DNA of 64,000 nt from NCBI RefSeq assembly GCF_017308975.1, contig NZ_JADWPD010000030.1, forward strand, positions 1 to 64,000. Direction: 5' to 3'. Positions within the stretch are counted from its first letter, which is position 1. The number at the start of each line of letters is the position of its first letter. Positions 43,325-51,760 of this stretch are shown here, one piece after another. The notes under the pieces are model-generated. The model ran no database searches. It was not told where the DNA came from and was given only the letters and a program-made list of their open reading frames with translations. A program made the position numbers and the translations under genes. Source of the DNA: Amycolatopsis sp. MtRt-6. GTDB taxonomy: Bacteria; Actinomycetota; Actinomycetes; Mycobacteriales; Pseudonocardiaceae.

Positions 43325-44205
43325 TGACCGGGTTCGCGCTCGCCGACGGCACGTCCCTGCAGCTCATCCGCAGGGGCGACCCGGCGGCGCCGGTGACCGT
43401 GGTGTTCGTCCACGGCTACGCGCTCGACCAGCGCAGCTGGGGCCGCATCGCGCCGCTGGTGCCGGACGCCGCCGACGGGCCGGTGGCCGTGCTGACCTAC
43501 GACCAGCGCGGCCACGGCGGCTCGGGGCGGGCGCGGCGCGGCACGGCGACCATGGCCCAGCTCGGCGACGACCTCGCCGAGCTGCTGACGCGCGAAGTGC
43601 CCGAGGGCCGGGTCGTGCTGGTCGGCCACGACATGGGTGGCCTGGCGATCATGTCGCTGTCCCAGCGGCACGCGGACCTGTTCGCCGCGCGGGTGTCGGG
43701 GCTGGTGCTGCTGGCGACGTCGTCGGGCACGCTCGCCGCCGAGGTGTCCGCGACCTGGCCGAACGCGCTGGGGAAACTGGCCCGCGACCTCGAAGCGGTG
43801 CTCGGTTCGAAGCTGTTCGGCGTCGTGCGCGAGCACACGAGCCGGGCGGTGAGCGCGGGCCTGCGCTGGTGGCTGTTCGGCGACGACCCGGACCCGGACC
43901 TGGTCGAGCTGACGGTGAAGATGATCCGCGGCAACTGGCCCCACACGGTGTCGCTGTTCCGCCCGGCAATGGACGCCTACGCCCGCGACGCGGCCCTGGC
44001 CCAGGTCGGTGGCCTGCCGGTGACGGCGATCGTGGGGGAGCGGGACCGGATCGTGCGGGCGTCCGATGTGGAGCAGTGGGTCCGCGGCCTCGGCAACGGG
44101 ACGGCGGTGGTGCTGCCCGGCGTCGGGCACGTGGTGCCGCTGGAAGCCGCGGCTCAGGTGCTGCCGCGGGTCGTCGCGCTGGTCAACGCGAGCCTCCGGA
44201 GTTAG
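43324..44205 (+). CDS. Alpha/beta hydrolase with Asp at the nucleophile elbow
   Basis: A 293-residue alpha/beta-hydrolase. The oxyanion loop VVFVHGYALDQRSW, LTYDQRGHGGSG, the nucleophile elbow VLVGHDMGGLA, an acidic IVGERDRIV and catalytic His in LPGVGHVVPLE are visible. The elbow has Asp in place of Ser (G-H-D-M-G), as in epoxide hydrolases and haloalkane dehalogenases, so ester-bond chemistry with a Ser is not expected. TGATG overlap with the M20 gene shows translational coupling. The 3' end overlaps the convergent methyltransferase gene by 23 bp. Confidence 0.82.
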   Translation: MTGFALADGTSLQLIRRGDPAAPVTVVFVHGYALDQRSWGRIAPLVPDAADGPVAVLTYDQRGHGGSGRARRGTATMAQLGDDLAELLTREVPEGRVVLVGHDMGGLAIMSLSQRHADLFAARVSGLVLLATSSGTLAAEVSATWPNALGKLARDLEAVLGSKLFGVVREHTSRAVSAGLRWWLFGDDPDPDLVELTVKMIRGNWPHTVSLFRPAMDAYARDAALAQVGGLPVTAIVGERDRIVRASDVEQWVRGLGNGTAVVLPGVGHVVPLEAAAQVLPRVVALVNASLRS

Positions 44206-44881
44206 TGCCCGCGGCGACGAAGATCGGCACCGCGACGAACAGCCGGTCTTCGCGGGCCCGGGCCGTCTGCTCGGCCAGCCAGGCGCCGTCGCCGCCGAGG
44301 TTGGCCAGCACCGGGAGGGCCGCCGCGTCCGTCCACACCAGCGTGCGGACCTCGACCGTGACGTCGGTGAACCCGTGGTCCAGCAAGAGGTTCCGGTACC
44401 TCCGGGCGATCCGGGGGTGCGGCATCCCGTCCGCGCGCGTGTGGACGATCCGCCGGGTGCGGACCGGGTCGTCGGAGTCGACGACGATCGTGTCCCAGTC
44501 CTGGCCGGTGAGCACCGCGCGGCCGCCCCGGGCCAGGACGCGGCAGGCCTCGGCGACCGCGCGGGCGGGGTCGGGCACGACATGCAGGACCTTGTCGGCG
44601 CGGTAGCCGGTCACCGAACCGCCGGCGAGGGGCAGTGCACCCGCGTCGGCGATGTGGAACTCGCCCCCGGGCCAGCGGGCAGCCGCCGTCGAGACCATCG
44701 CGGGATCGGCGTCGACGCCGATGGCCCGGACCCCGCGGGCGGCCAGCTCGCCGACGGCCCGGCCGCTGCCGCAGCCGACGTCGACCACGGTGTCGCCGAG
44801 GGCTTCGTAAGTGCGTTCCCGCAGGTCGACGGCCTGCGGGCGGTCGTCGAGGGCATCGAGGAGCGTGAGCAACGTGGACAT
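44183..44881 (-). CDS. Class I SAM-dependent methyltransferase
   Basis: A 232-residue Rossmann-fold methyltransferase. Motif I VVDVGCGSGRAVGELAARG, the ribose-binding Asp in VDADPAMV, and ADKVLHVVPDPARAVAEACRVLARGG (motifs II-III) are clear. The start at 44881 (MSTLLTLLDAL) has AGGA 8 bp upstream; 44890 is an alternative. It is divergent from the MerR gene and shares its operator region. Substrate unknown. Confidence 0.85.
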   Translation of the reverse strand: MSTLLTLLDALDDRPQAVDLRERTYEALGDTVVDVGCGSGRAVGELAARGVRAIGVDADPAMVSTAAARWPGGEFHIADAGALPLAGGSVTGYRADKVLHVVPDPARAVAEACRVLARGGRAVLTGQDWDTIVVDSDDPVRTRRIVHTRADGMPHPRIARRYRNLLLDHGFTDVTVEVRTLVWTDAAALPVLANLGGDGAWLAEQTARAREDRLFVAVPIFVAAGTNSGGSR

Positions 44882-44896
44882 GGCGCCCATCCTGCG

Positions 44897-44916
44897 ACTT
44901 AATGCCGACATGAAGT
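44897..44916. promoter_or_regulatory. MerR-type dyad between divergent genes
   Basis: ACTT-a-ATG-ccga-CAT-g-AAGT, a 20-bp inverted repeat that overlaps the MerR start codon and faces the methyltransferase promoter, where minus-strand TTAAGT could serve as -10. Confidence 0.5.
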
Positions 44917-45287
44917 CAATCGGCGAAGTGGCGGCCCGCTTCGGGCTGCCCGCCCACGTGCTGCGGTACTGGGAGGCGGAAGGGCTGCTGACCCCCGCCC
45001 GCGTGGGCGCCCGGCGCCGCTACACCGACGCGGACCTGCGCCGGGTGGCCGCCATCCTGGTCGCCAAGGAAGCCGGGTTCGAGCTCGCGGACATCCGGTC
45101 GATGCTGACCGACTCCTCCGCGGCCGGCCGCGCGGCGATGGCCGCCCGGCAGCGGGAGCGGCTGCGGGCCCGGATCGCCCGGGCGCAGGCCGCGCTCGAA
45201 CTCCTCGAGGGCGACTGTCCGCACGACGACCTCATGACGTGTCCGCACTTCCGGACCCTCCTGGACCGACAGCTCGATCGTTCTTGA
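44910..45287 (+). CDS. MerR-family transcriptional regulator
   Basis: A 125-residue regulator: MerR winged helix at residues 1-65 (KSIGEVAARFGLPAHVLRYW and TPARVGARRRYTDADLRRVAAI), then a coiled-coil dimerisation helix (AAMAARQRERLRARIARAQ). The tail CPHDDLMTCPHFRTLL has two Cys-Pro-His groups that could bind a metal. The ATG at 44910 lies within its own dyad. It may control the divergent methyltransferase and itself. Confidence 0.88.
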   Translation: MKSIGEVAARFGLPAHVLRYWEAEGLLTPARVGARRRYTDADLRRVAAILVAKEAGFELADIRSMLTDSSAAGRAAMAARQRERLRARIARAQAALELLEGDCPHDDLMTCPHFRTLLDRQLDRS

Positions 45288-45312
45288 CAATTTCTCTGTT
45301 CGGCTGGATGCT
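45284..45312 (+). promoter_or_regulatory. Predicted promoter of the ArsR-like gene
   Basis: A perfect TTGACA (45284-45289) overlapping the MerR stop codon, a 17-bp spacer and GATGCT (45307-45312), 6 bp before the ATG at 45319. This is a good example of a leaderless arrangement with both promoter elements. Confidence 0.6.
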
Positions 45313-45318
45313 GGGCGC

Positions 45319-45918
45319 ATGTTTCCCGTGGCGGTGATCGAAGACGCGGCGGCGGCCGAGGTGTCGCTGGACCCGGTCCGGGCCCGGCTGCTGGCCGAAC
45401 TGGCCGAGCCGGCCTCGGCGACGATGCTCGCCGCGCGCGTCGGCCTGCCCCGCCAGAAGGTCAACTACCACCTGCGGGCCCTGGAGAGCCACGGGCTGGT
45501 CGAGCTGGTCGAGGAGCGCCGCAAGGGCAACGTCACGGAGCGGATGATGCGGGCGACGGCGGCGTCGTACGTCATCTCGCCGACGGCGCTGGCCGCGGTG
45601 CAGCCGGACCCGGCGCGCTCACCCGACCGGCTTTCGGCGCGGTGGCTGCTCGCTGTCGCCGGACGGCTCGTGCGCGACGTCGGCCTGCTGATCACCGGCG
45701 CGGCGCGGGCCAAGCAGCGGGTGGCGACGTTCGCGCTCGACGGCGAGGTGCGGTTCGCCTCCGCCGCCGACCGGGCCGCGTTCGCCGAGGAGCTCACCGC
45801 CGCGGTCACCACACTGGTGGGGAAGTACCACGACGAGACGGCCGAGAAGGGCCGCAACCACCGGGTGGTCGTCGCCGTCCACCCCAGCGTCCCGGAGGAG
45901 CCCGCCCATGGGGCATGA
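45319..45918 (+). CDS. ArsR-type helix-turn-helix regulator
   Basis: A 199-residue protein with an N-terminal ArsR/HTH_20 winged helix (LDPVRARLLAELAEPASATML, LPRQKVNYHLRALESHGLVEL, then RRKGNVTERMMRATAASYV). The C-terminal half (RLVRDVGLLITGAARAKQR onward) is an effector or dimerisation region. It overlaps the next gene, an SRPBCC protein, by 11 bp; ArsR-SRPBCC pairs are common in actinobacteria, where the regulator controls the partner. Confidence 0.87.
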   Translation: MFPVAVIEDAAAAEVSLDPVRARLLAELAEPASATMLAARVGLPRQKVNYHLRALESHGLVELVEERRKGNVTERMMRATAASYVISPTALAAVQPDPARSPDRLSARWLLAVAGRLVRDVGLLITGAARAKQRVATFALDGEVRFASAADRAAFAEELTAAVTTLVGKYHDETAEKGRNHRVVVAVHPSVPEEPAHGA

Positions 45919-46636
45919 GTTCGAACTGACCGACGCCGCCGAAGTCGCCGCGACGCCGGAGGAGGTCTGGGACGCCATCGCGACCGGGCCCGGCATCGAC
46001 TCGTGGTTCATGGGCCGCAACGAGGTCGAGGGCGGCACCGGCGGCACGATCCGCGGCGCGTTCGGCGCTTACCAGCCCGAGTACCGGATCCGGGAATGGG
46101 ATCCGCTCGAACGGCTCGTCTACGGCAGCGACACCGCGCCGGACGGACGGCGGATCGCCTACGAGTTCCTGATCGAGGGCCGCGACGCCGGCAGCACGGT
46201 CATCCGCTGCGTCACCAGCGGCTTCCTCCCCGGCGACGACTGGGAGGACGAGTTCGAGGCGATGACCACCGGCGGCGAGCTGTTCTTCCGCACCCTGGTC
46301 GAGTACGTCACGCACTTCGCCGGGCGGACCGCGACCCCGGTCACCGCCTTCGGCCCGCCGGTGCGGGACTGGGACGAGGCGTGGACGCGCCTCGGCGCGG
46401 CGCTCGGGCTGCCGGCGCGGCCCGCCGCGGGCGACCGGGTCCGGATCGGCCAGGACGGCGTGGTCTACGCCGTGAACGACCAGACCGTGGGCGTGCGGAC
46501 GGCGGACGCGATGTTCCGCTTCCTGCGCGGCTTCCACGGCCCCATGGTCGCCGGCCACCACCTCTTCGCCCCGGGCGCGAACCCGGAGGTCGAGGAGAAG
46601 GCCTGGAGCGACTGGCTGAACCGCGTGTTCGGCTAG
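45908..46636 (+). CDS. SRPBCC/AHSA1-domain protein
   Basis: A 242-residue START-like (SRPBCC) protein. It begins FELTDAAEVAATPEEVWDAI and continues with WFMGRNEVEGGTGGTIRGAFG and YRIREWDPLERL, typical of the AHSA1 group that binds hydrophobic ligands. It is co-translated with the ArsR gene. Its TAG stop interlocks with the TAG of the convergent DUF5703 gene (bases 46633-46636). Ligand unknown. Confidence 0.82.
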   Translation: MGHEFELTDAAEVAATPEEVWDAIATGPGIDSWFMGRNEVEGGTGGTIRGAFGAYQPEYRIREWDPLERLVYGSDTAPDGRRIAYEFLIEGRDAGSTVIRCVTSGFLPGDDWEDEFEAMTTGGELFFRTLVEYVTHFAGRTATPVTAFGPPVRDWDEAWTRLGAALGLPARPAAGDRVRIGQDGVVYAVNDQTVGVRTADAMFRFLRGFHGPMVAGHHLFAPGANPEVEEKAWSDWLNRVFG

Positions 46637-46857
46637 GTCGGCAGCGCGCCGGGCAGGCTCTGCGCCGTCTTCTTGCGGCGCAGCCAGACCCGGCGCGTGC
46701 CGTCGGCGTAGAGCCGGACCGTGCGCAGTTCCCAGCCCGCGAACTCCGCGTGGATGGAGAGCTGGATCGCCGCCGCACGCCGGGACACACCCGGGGGGAG
46801 GTGCAGGCGGCGATACTCCCAATCCCCTTCGACCACCGCCTCGCTGACCGCTGTCAT
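46633..46857 (-). CDS. DUF5703 family protein (74 aa)
   Basis: A small actinobacterial protein of unknown function. The family pattern is seen in GDWEYRRLHLPPGVSRRAA, GWELRTVRLYADGTRRVWLRRK. Its ATG overlaps the stop of the upstream lipoprotein gene (ATGA), so the pair is coupled. No signal peptide or membrane segment. Confidence 0.75.
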   Translation of the reverse strand: MTAVSEAVVEGDWEYRRLHLPPGVSRRAAAIQLSIHAEFAGWELRTVRLYADGTRRVWLRRKKTAQSLPGALPT

Positions 46858-47867
46858 GGCTGGATCACCTGGGTCCCTTCTCCGGCGGCCGAGCCCACGA
46901 TCACCCGGCCGCTCTTCTCGTCCACCCCCACCGAGTCCGGCTGGCGCACGGTGGGGAACCGGTACTTCTCCACGGGCTCGCCGCCGCGGACGTCGAACCC
47001 GACGACTTCGTTGCGTTCGGTGAGCGTCACCCACGCCAGGCTGCGCGTCGCGTCGTAAGCGATCCCGTACGCCCCGCCGGGCACCGGGTACCGCTGCCGC
47101 AGGATCAGCGGACCGGCCGAGAACGCCAGCAGCGCCCCCGCTCGCGCGTCGGTCACCAGCACCCGGCCGTAGGAGTCCGCCACGGCGTTCGCGGCGCCGT
47201 CGCCCGCCCGCAGGCCCTCCTCGACCTTGCCGCCGGCGACGTCGACCGAGAACACCGCGGTCCGCAGCCGGTCCAGCACCACCACGCCGTCGCCCGTGTC
47301 GACGACGTCGTCGGCGCTGTAGAGCTGCCCGCCGATCGTCCGCGCCGGACCCGCCGCCGGCAGCACCTTGATGTCCTTGCCCGCCCCCATCGCGACCAGC
47401 CTGTCCGCGCCGTACACGATGCTCGACGCCGGCTGCCCGCCGGTCTTCGTCTCGGTCAGCTTCCGGTCCGGCAACGTCAGCTGCTGCACCACACCCTGGC
47501 CGGGTTCGGCGATCTCCACCCGCCCCGGCGTCACCGTCAGCCGGGACGCGATCCCGTATAACGGCATATTCACCGGGGGTGACGCGAGCGCGTTCAGGTC
47601 GTACAGCCGCAGGGCCGGAGGCGAAGAAACCGCGACGACGAGGGTCGACGTCTTCGCGTCGACGGCGACGGCCGACACCGAGCCGTCACTGAGCACCTGA
47701 CCGGCGGGCTTCACGGTCACGGCGGGGGAGACGGCCGGGCGCGCGGCGGTCGGGTTCGCCACGATCTGCAGGTCGTCGGAGGTCGACTGGGCCGACGAGC
47801 AGCCCGAGAGCACCAGGGCACCGGCGAGCGGGAGCGCGATCCACGACACGGCGGCGAGCCGACGCAC
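46854..47867 (-). CDS. Lipoprotein with YncE-like beta-propeller
   Basis: A 337-residue exported lipoprotein: signal RRLAAVSWIALPLAGALVL with lipobox LSGC. The mature part holds repeated propeller-type strands (AVDAKTSTLVVAVSSPPALRLYDL; AVADSYGRVLVTDARAGALLAF; IAYDATRSLAWVTLTERNEVVGFD; SVGVDEKSGRVIVG), each ending in a hydrophobic strand as in NHL/YncE propellers. I chose the GTG at 47867 because GGAGG lies 7 bp before it; an ATG at 47912 is the alternative. Likely a cell-surface binding or scaffold protein; ligand unknown. Confidence 0.8.
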   Translation of the reverse strand: MRRLAAVSWIALPLAGALVLSGCSSAQSTSDDLQIVANPTAARPAVSPAVTVKPAGQVLSDGSVSAVAVDAKTSTLVVAVSSPPALRLYDLNALASPPVNMPLYGIASRLTVTPGRVEIAEPGQGVVQQLTLPDRKLTETKTGGQPASSIVYGADRLVAMGAGKDIKVLPAAGPARTIGGQLYSADDVVDTGDGVVVLDRLRTAVFSVDVAGGKVEEGLRAGDGAANAVADSYGRVLVTDARAGALLAFSAGPLILRQRYPVPGGAYGIAYDATRSLAWVTLTERNEVVGFDVRGGEPVEKYRFPTVRQPDSVGVDEKSGRVIVGSAAGEGTQVIQP

Positions 47868-47965
47868 GTTGCGGCCTCCAGGCGTTCCTCGGCGGTTGGT
47901 CTTCACCAGCATGCTCCTCGATCCCCGTGCCGTCACGTGCGTGTCACCGAACAGACACCTGGCGC

Positions 47966-48934
47966 TCACCGCGGCCAGCGTTCGGGATAGCCGACCTCGA
48001 TCGCGCTGACGTCGTCGAGCGCGGACCGGATGGCGGGCGGGAGGGTGATGTCCTCCGCCGTCAGCGAGCCGGTGAGCTGGCCGGTGTCCCGCGCGCCGAC
48101 GACCGGGGCGACGACGCCGGGCCGGTCGCGGACCCAGGCCAGTGCCACCGCGAGCGGGGACGTGCCGAGCCCGTCGGCGGCGGTCGCGACGGCCTGCACG
48201 ATCCGGGCGGCGCGGTCGGTGCGGTGGTGCTCGACGTACCCGGCGTAGGCGCTGTTCGCGCCGCGGGAGTCGGCGGGCGTGCCGGTGCGGTACTTGCCGG
48301 TGAGCACGCCGCGGCCGAGCGGGGCCCATGGCAGCAGGCCGATGCCGTGGTGCGCGGCCGCGGGCACGACCTCGCGGTCGACCCCGCGTTCCAGCAGCGA
48401 GTACTCGACCTGGGTGGAGACGAGGGGAGCGGCGGCCGAGGCGCCGGCGGCCGCGGTGGCCAGCTGCCAGCCCGCGTAGTTCGAGACGCCGACGTAGCGG
48501 ACCTTCCCGCTGGTCACGGCGTACTCGAGCGCGGAGAGCGTCTCGGCGAGCGGAACGTGCTCGTCCCAGGCGTGCAGCTGCCAGAGGTCGATGTGGTCGG
48601 TGCCGAGCCGCTTGAGCGAGCCGTCGAGCGCGGCGAGCAGCGCGCCGCGCGAGGCGCCGCCGCCGAAGGGCCCGTCGGTGCGCTTGGCGACGGCTTTCGT
48701 CGCCAGGACGACGTCTTCGCGGGGCACGAGGTCGCCGAGCAGCGAGCCGAGCACCCGCTCGCTTTCGCCTTCGCCGTAGATGTCGGCCGTGTCCACCAGG
48801 GTGCCGCCGGCGTCGACGAAGGCGACCAGCTGGCTGGCCGCTTCCTCCGCGTCGGTGTCGCCACCCCAGGTCATGGTGCCGAGCGCCATACGGGAGACGC
48901 GCAGTCCCGAGCGGCCGAGCAGTCGCTTTTCCAC
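47966..48934 (-). CDS. Aldo/keto reductase
   Basis: A 322-residue NADPH-dependent TIM-barrel oxidoreductase. It begins EKRLLGRSGLRVSRMALGTM, has catalytic Asp/Tyr in FVDTADIYGEGESE-type sequence (VDTADIYGEGESE), the Lys in VVLATKAV, and His in LWQLHAWD. The GTG at 48934 is 8 bp after a TAGGCT hexamer, which favours it over upstream starts. Substrate unknown. Confidence 0.87.
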   Translation of the reverse strand: MEKRLLGRSGLRVSRMALGTMTWGGDTDAEEAASQLVAFVDAGGTLVDTADIYGEGESERVLGSLLGDLVPREDVVLATKAVAKRTDGPFGGGASRGALLAALDGSLKRLGTDHIDLWQLHAWDEHVPLAETLSALEYAVTSGKVRYVGVSNYAGWQLATAAAGASAAAPLVSTQVEYSLLERGVDREVVPAAAHHGIGLLPWAPLGRGVLTGKYRTGTPADSRGANSAYAGYVEHHRTDRAARIVQAVATAADGLGTSPLAVALAWVRDRPGVVAPVVGARDTGQLTGSLTAEDITLPPAIRSALDDVSAIEVGYPERWPR

Positions 48935-48942
48935 GACCGCCG

Positions 48943-48948
48943 AGCCTA
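48943..48948 (-). promoter_or_regulatory. -10 element for a leaderless aldo/keto reductase transcript
   Basis: TAGGCT on the minus strand, 8 bp before the GTG at 48934. Confidence 0.4.
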
Positions 48949-49006
48949 GTGGGCTGCCCCGTCCGGAGGAGACCAAGGTGAGTCGTGTCGCGATCAAGGC
49001 CCCCGT

Positions 49007-49012
49007 TAGGGT
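49007..49012 (+). promoter_or_regulatory. -10 element for a leaderless LLM oxidoreductase transcript
   Basis: TAGGGT, 8 bp before the GTG at 49021. It is divergent from the aldo/keto reductase promoter 60 bp away. Confidence 0.4.
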
Positions 49013-49020
49013 CTGGCCCC

Positions 49021-50058
49021 GTGCGACTCGGACTCAATCTCGGCTACTGGGGAGCGGGGAACGACCCCGCGAACCTGGCCCTGGCCAGACAGGCGGACGA
49101 CCTCGGTTACGCGGTGGTGTGGGCCGCGGAGGCCTACGGCTCGGACGCGGTGACCGTGCTGTCGTGGATCGCGGCGCGGACGTCGCGGATCGACGTCGGG
49201 GCCGCCGTGCTGCAGATCCCGGCCCGCACGCCGGCGATGACGGCGATGACCGCGGCGACGCTCGACACGCTGTCGGGTGGCCGGTTCCGGCTCGGCCTCG
49301 GCGTGTCCGGCCCGCAGGTGTCCGAGGGCTGGCACGGCGTCCGGTTCGCCTCGCCGGTGGGGCGCACCCGGGAGTACGCGCAGATCGTCCGGACCGCGTT
49401 GCGCCGTGAGCGGCTGAAGTTCGAGGGCGAGCACTTCACGCTGCCGCTGCCGGACGGTCCCGGGAAGGCGCTGCGGCTGACGGTGCGGCCGGCCCGCAAG
49501 CACATCCCGCTGTACCTGGCCGCGATCGGCCCGAAGAACCTGGAGCTGGCCGGCGAGATCGCCGACGGCTGGCTGCCGGTGTTCTTCTCGCCGGCGCACG
49601 CGGGGGAGCAGCTGGCCCACGTCCGCGCCGGCGCCGAGCGGGCCGGGCGCGACCTGGCCGGCTTCGACGTCGTCCCGTCCGTGCCGCTGGTGCCCGGCGA
49701 CGACTGGCGGACCTGCGCGGACGCCGTCCGCGGTTACGCGGCGCTGTACCTCGGGGGGATGGGGAGCAAGGAGAAGAACTTCTACAACCGGCTGGCGTGC
49801 CGGATGGGATTCGCGGCCGAGGCCGCCGAAGTGCAGGAGAAGTACCTGGCGGGCGACCGGGCGGGGGCGATGGCGGCGGTGCCTGCCGAGTTCCTCGACG
49901 CGACGTCGCTGCTGGGCCCGAAGGAACGGATCGCGGAGAAGATGACGGAATACGCCGAAGCCGGCGTGACGACCCTGTCGGTGTCGCCCTACACGCCGGA
50001 GCCGGCCGCGGCCTTGCGCACGGCCGTCGAGGCGCTCGAACTGGCGGGGGTGGCCTGA
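49021..50058 (+). CDS. F420-dependent LLM-class oxidoreductase
   Basis: A 345-residue luciferase-like TIM-barrel protein of the Rv3520c type, expected to use coenzyme F420. It starts RLGLNLGYWGAGNDPANLAL, then VVWAAEAYGSDAVTVLSWIA, RLGLGVSGPQVSEGWHGV and YLAAIGPKNLELAGEIADGW, the usual blocks of this group. The GTG at 49021 is supported by the -10 hexamer; upstream open frame has no family match. The uppP gene starts 1 bp after its stop, so they are probably one operon. Confidence 0.88.
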   Translation: MRLGLNLGYWGAGNDPANLALARQADDLGYAVVWAAEAYGSDAVTVLSWIAARTSRIDVGAAVLQIPARTPAMTAMTAATLDTLSGGRFRLGLGVSGPQVSEGWHGVRFASPVGRTREYAQIVRTALRRERLKFEGEHFTLPLPDGPGKALRLTVRPARKHIPLYLAAIGPKNLELAGEIADGWLPVFFSPAHAGEQLAHVRAGAERAGRDLAGFDVVPSVPLVPGDDWRTCADAVRGYAALYLGGMGSKEKNFYNRLACRMGFAAEAAEVQEKYLAGDRAGAMAAVPAEFLDATSLLGPKERIAEKMTEYAEAGVTTLSVSPYTPEPAAALRTAVEALELAGVA

Positions 50059-50059
50059 C

Positions 50060-50902
50060 GTGGGCTGGTTCGAAGCACTGGTCCTGGGCCTGGTCCAGGG
50101 CCTGACGGAGTTCCTCCCGATCTCCTCGAGCGCGCACCTGCGGATCGTCGCGGCCCTGGCGGGCTGGGACGACCCGGGCGCGGCGTTCACCGCCGTCACC
50201 CAGATCGGCACCGAGCTGGCGGTGATCATCTACTTCGGCTCGAAGATCGGCCGGATCCTGCGGGCGTGGTTCTTCTCGGTGTACAAGCCGGAGTGGCGCC
50301 GTGACCCGGACGCCCGGCTGGGCTGGCTGATCATCGTCGGCTCGCTGCCGATCGTGCTGCTCGGGCTGCTACTGCAGGACCAGATCGACAGCGCGTTCCG
50401 CGACCTGCGGATCACCGCGTCCGTGCTCATCGTGTTCGGCCTGATCTTGCTGGTCGCCGACCGGATCGGGAAGCAGGAGCGGACGCTGGACGACCTGACC
50501 GTGCGGCACGGGCTCGGGTTCGGCTTCGCGCAGGCGCTGGCCCTGATCCCGGGCGTGTCCCGTTCGGGTGGCACGACCAGCGCGGGCCTGCTGCTCGGCT
50601 ACACCCGCGCGGAGGCGGCGGAGTACTCGTTCCTGCTCGCGCTGCCGGCGGTGTTCGGGTCGGGGGTGTACAAGCTCAAGGACATCGGCTCGGGTGACGT
50701 GCCCGCCCAGTGGGGTCCGACGATCCTGGCCACGCTGGTCGCCTTCGGCGTCGGGTACATCGTGATCGCGTGGCTGATGGCCTACATCAAGAAGCGCAGC
50801 TTCGTGCCGTTCGTGGTGTACCGGCTGGTGCTGGGCGTGCTGCTGTTCGTGCTGATCTTCACCGGCGCGCTGGACCCGAACGCGGGTCCGGTCGGCCACT
50901 GA
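50060..50902 (+). CDS. uppP: Undecaprenyl-diphosphatase UppP (BacA family)
   Basis: A 280-residue integral membrane phosphatase that regenerates undecaprenyl phosphate for peptidoglycan and other envelope polymers. The two active-site blocks are LVQGLTEFLPISSSAHL (Glu and Ser cluster near residue 20) and LIPGVSRSGGTTSAG (Arg). About eight hydrophobic segments follow the family pattern. GTG start at 50060, directly after the LLM gene. Confidence 0.95.
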   Translation: MGWFEALVLGLVQGLTEFLPISSSAHLRIVAALAGWDDPGAAFTAVTQIGTELAVIIYFGSKIGRILRAWFFSVYKPEWRRDPDARLGWLIIVGSLPIVLLGLLLQDQIDSAFRDLRITASVLIVFGLILLVADRIGKQERTLDDLTVRHGLGFGFAQALALIPGVSRSGGTTSAGLLLGYTRAEAAEYSFLLALPAVFGSGVYKLKDIGSGDVPAQWGPTILATLVAFGVGYIVIAWLMAYIKKRSFVPFVVYRLVLGVLLFVLIFTGALDPNAGPVGH

Positions 50903-50918
50903 GCCCGTGATCCGCCCG

Positions 50919-50946
50919 CGTGGGGACCGCTTGATCGGTCCCCACG
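50919..50946. terminator. Perfect inverted repeat between uppP and the phosphatase gene
   Basis: 11-bp arms CGTGGGGACCG / CGGTCCCCACG with loop cttgat. It ends at the TAGGGT promoter hexamer of the next gene, so it may be the uppP terminator, an operator, or both. Confidence 0.5.
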
Positions 50947-50959
50947 TAGGGTGGGGCCC

Positions 50960-51667
50960 GTGAGTACGGTCATTCTGCTCAGGCACGGCAAATCGACGGC
51001 CAACGGCTCCGGCGTCCTGGCCGGGCGGTCCCCGAAGGTCAGTCTCGACGACACCGGACGCGGCCAGGCGGAGAAGCTCGTCGAACGGCTCGACGGTGTG
51101 CCGCTGGCCGGGCTGGTCGTGTCGCCCATGCTGCGGTGCAAGCAGACCGTCGCCCCGCTGGCCGCCGCGCGCGGGCTCGAGAAGCTCGTCGAGCCCGGAT
51201 TGTCCGAAGTGGACTACGGCGACTGGACGGGCAAGGAGATCAGGCACCTGGCGAAGGAGCCGCTCTGGCGGGTCGTGCAGGCGCACGCCTCGGCCGCGGT
51301 GTTCCCGGGTGGCGAGGGCCTCGCCCAGATGCAGGCGCGGTCGGTGGCCGCGGTCCGCGCCCACGACCGGCGGATCGCCGCCGAGCACGGCGACCACGCC
51401 GTCTGGCTGCTGTGCAGCCACGGCGACGTCATCAAGTCCATCCTGGCCGACGCGCTCGGCCAGCACCTCGACGCCTTCCAGCGGATCGTCGTCGACCCGG
51501 CGTCGATCTCGGTCGTGCGCTACACCGAGACGCGGCCGTTCGTCATGCGGGTCAACGACCACGGCGGCGACCTGCGGGGCATCGTGCCGCCGGAACCGAA
51601 GCCGAAACGGGGCAAAAAGACCACGTCGAGCAGCGACGCCGTCGTGGGCGGTACCACCGGGCGGTGA
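50960..51667 (+). CDS. Histidine phosphatase family protein (phosphoglycerate-mutase-like)
   Basis: A 235-residue branch-1 histidine phosphatase. The catalytic LLRHGKS motif, SPMLRCKQTVAPLAAARGL, EVDYGDWTGKE and the second catalytic His in LLCSHGDVIKS are present; the last 40 residues are basic and disordered. In actinomycetes this type is often annotated as an MSMEG_4193-like phosphomutase. The GTG at 50960 follows TAGGGT (50947-50952) by 7 bp, a leaderless layout. Substrate unknown. Confidence 0.87.
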   Translation: MSTVILLRHGKSTANGSGVLAGRSPKVSLDDTGRGQAEKLVERLDGVPLAGLVVSPMLRCKQTVAPLAAARGLEKLVEPGLSEVDYGDWTGKEIRHLAKEPLWRVVQAHASAAVFPGGEGLAQMQARSVAAVRAHDRRIAAEHGDHAVWLLCSHGDVIKSILADALGQHLDAFQRIVVDPASISVVRYTETRPFVMRVNDHGGDLRGIVPPEPKPKRGKKTTSSSDAVVGGTTGR

Positions 51668-51760
51668 GCTTGGCCACCTCCGGAAAGCGCTGACATCCAC
51701 CCAGGCGGACCCCGTAGGGTGACGGGACCGAGTGTTTGTCCCCGACCAGGAGCCTGCCCG

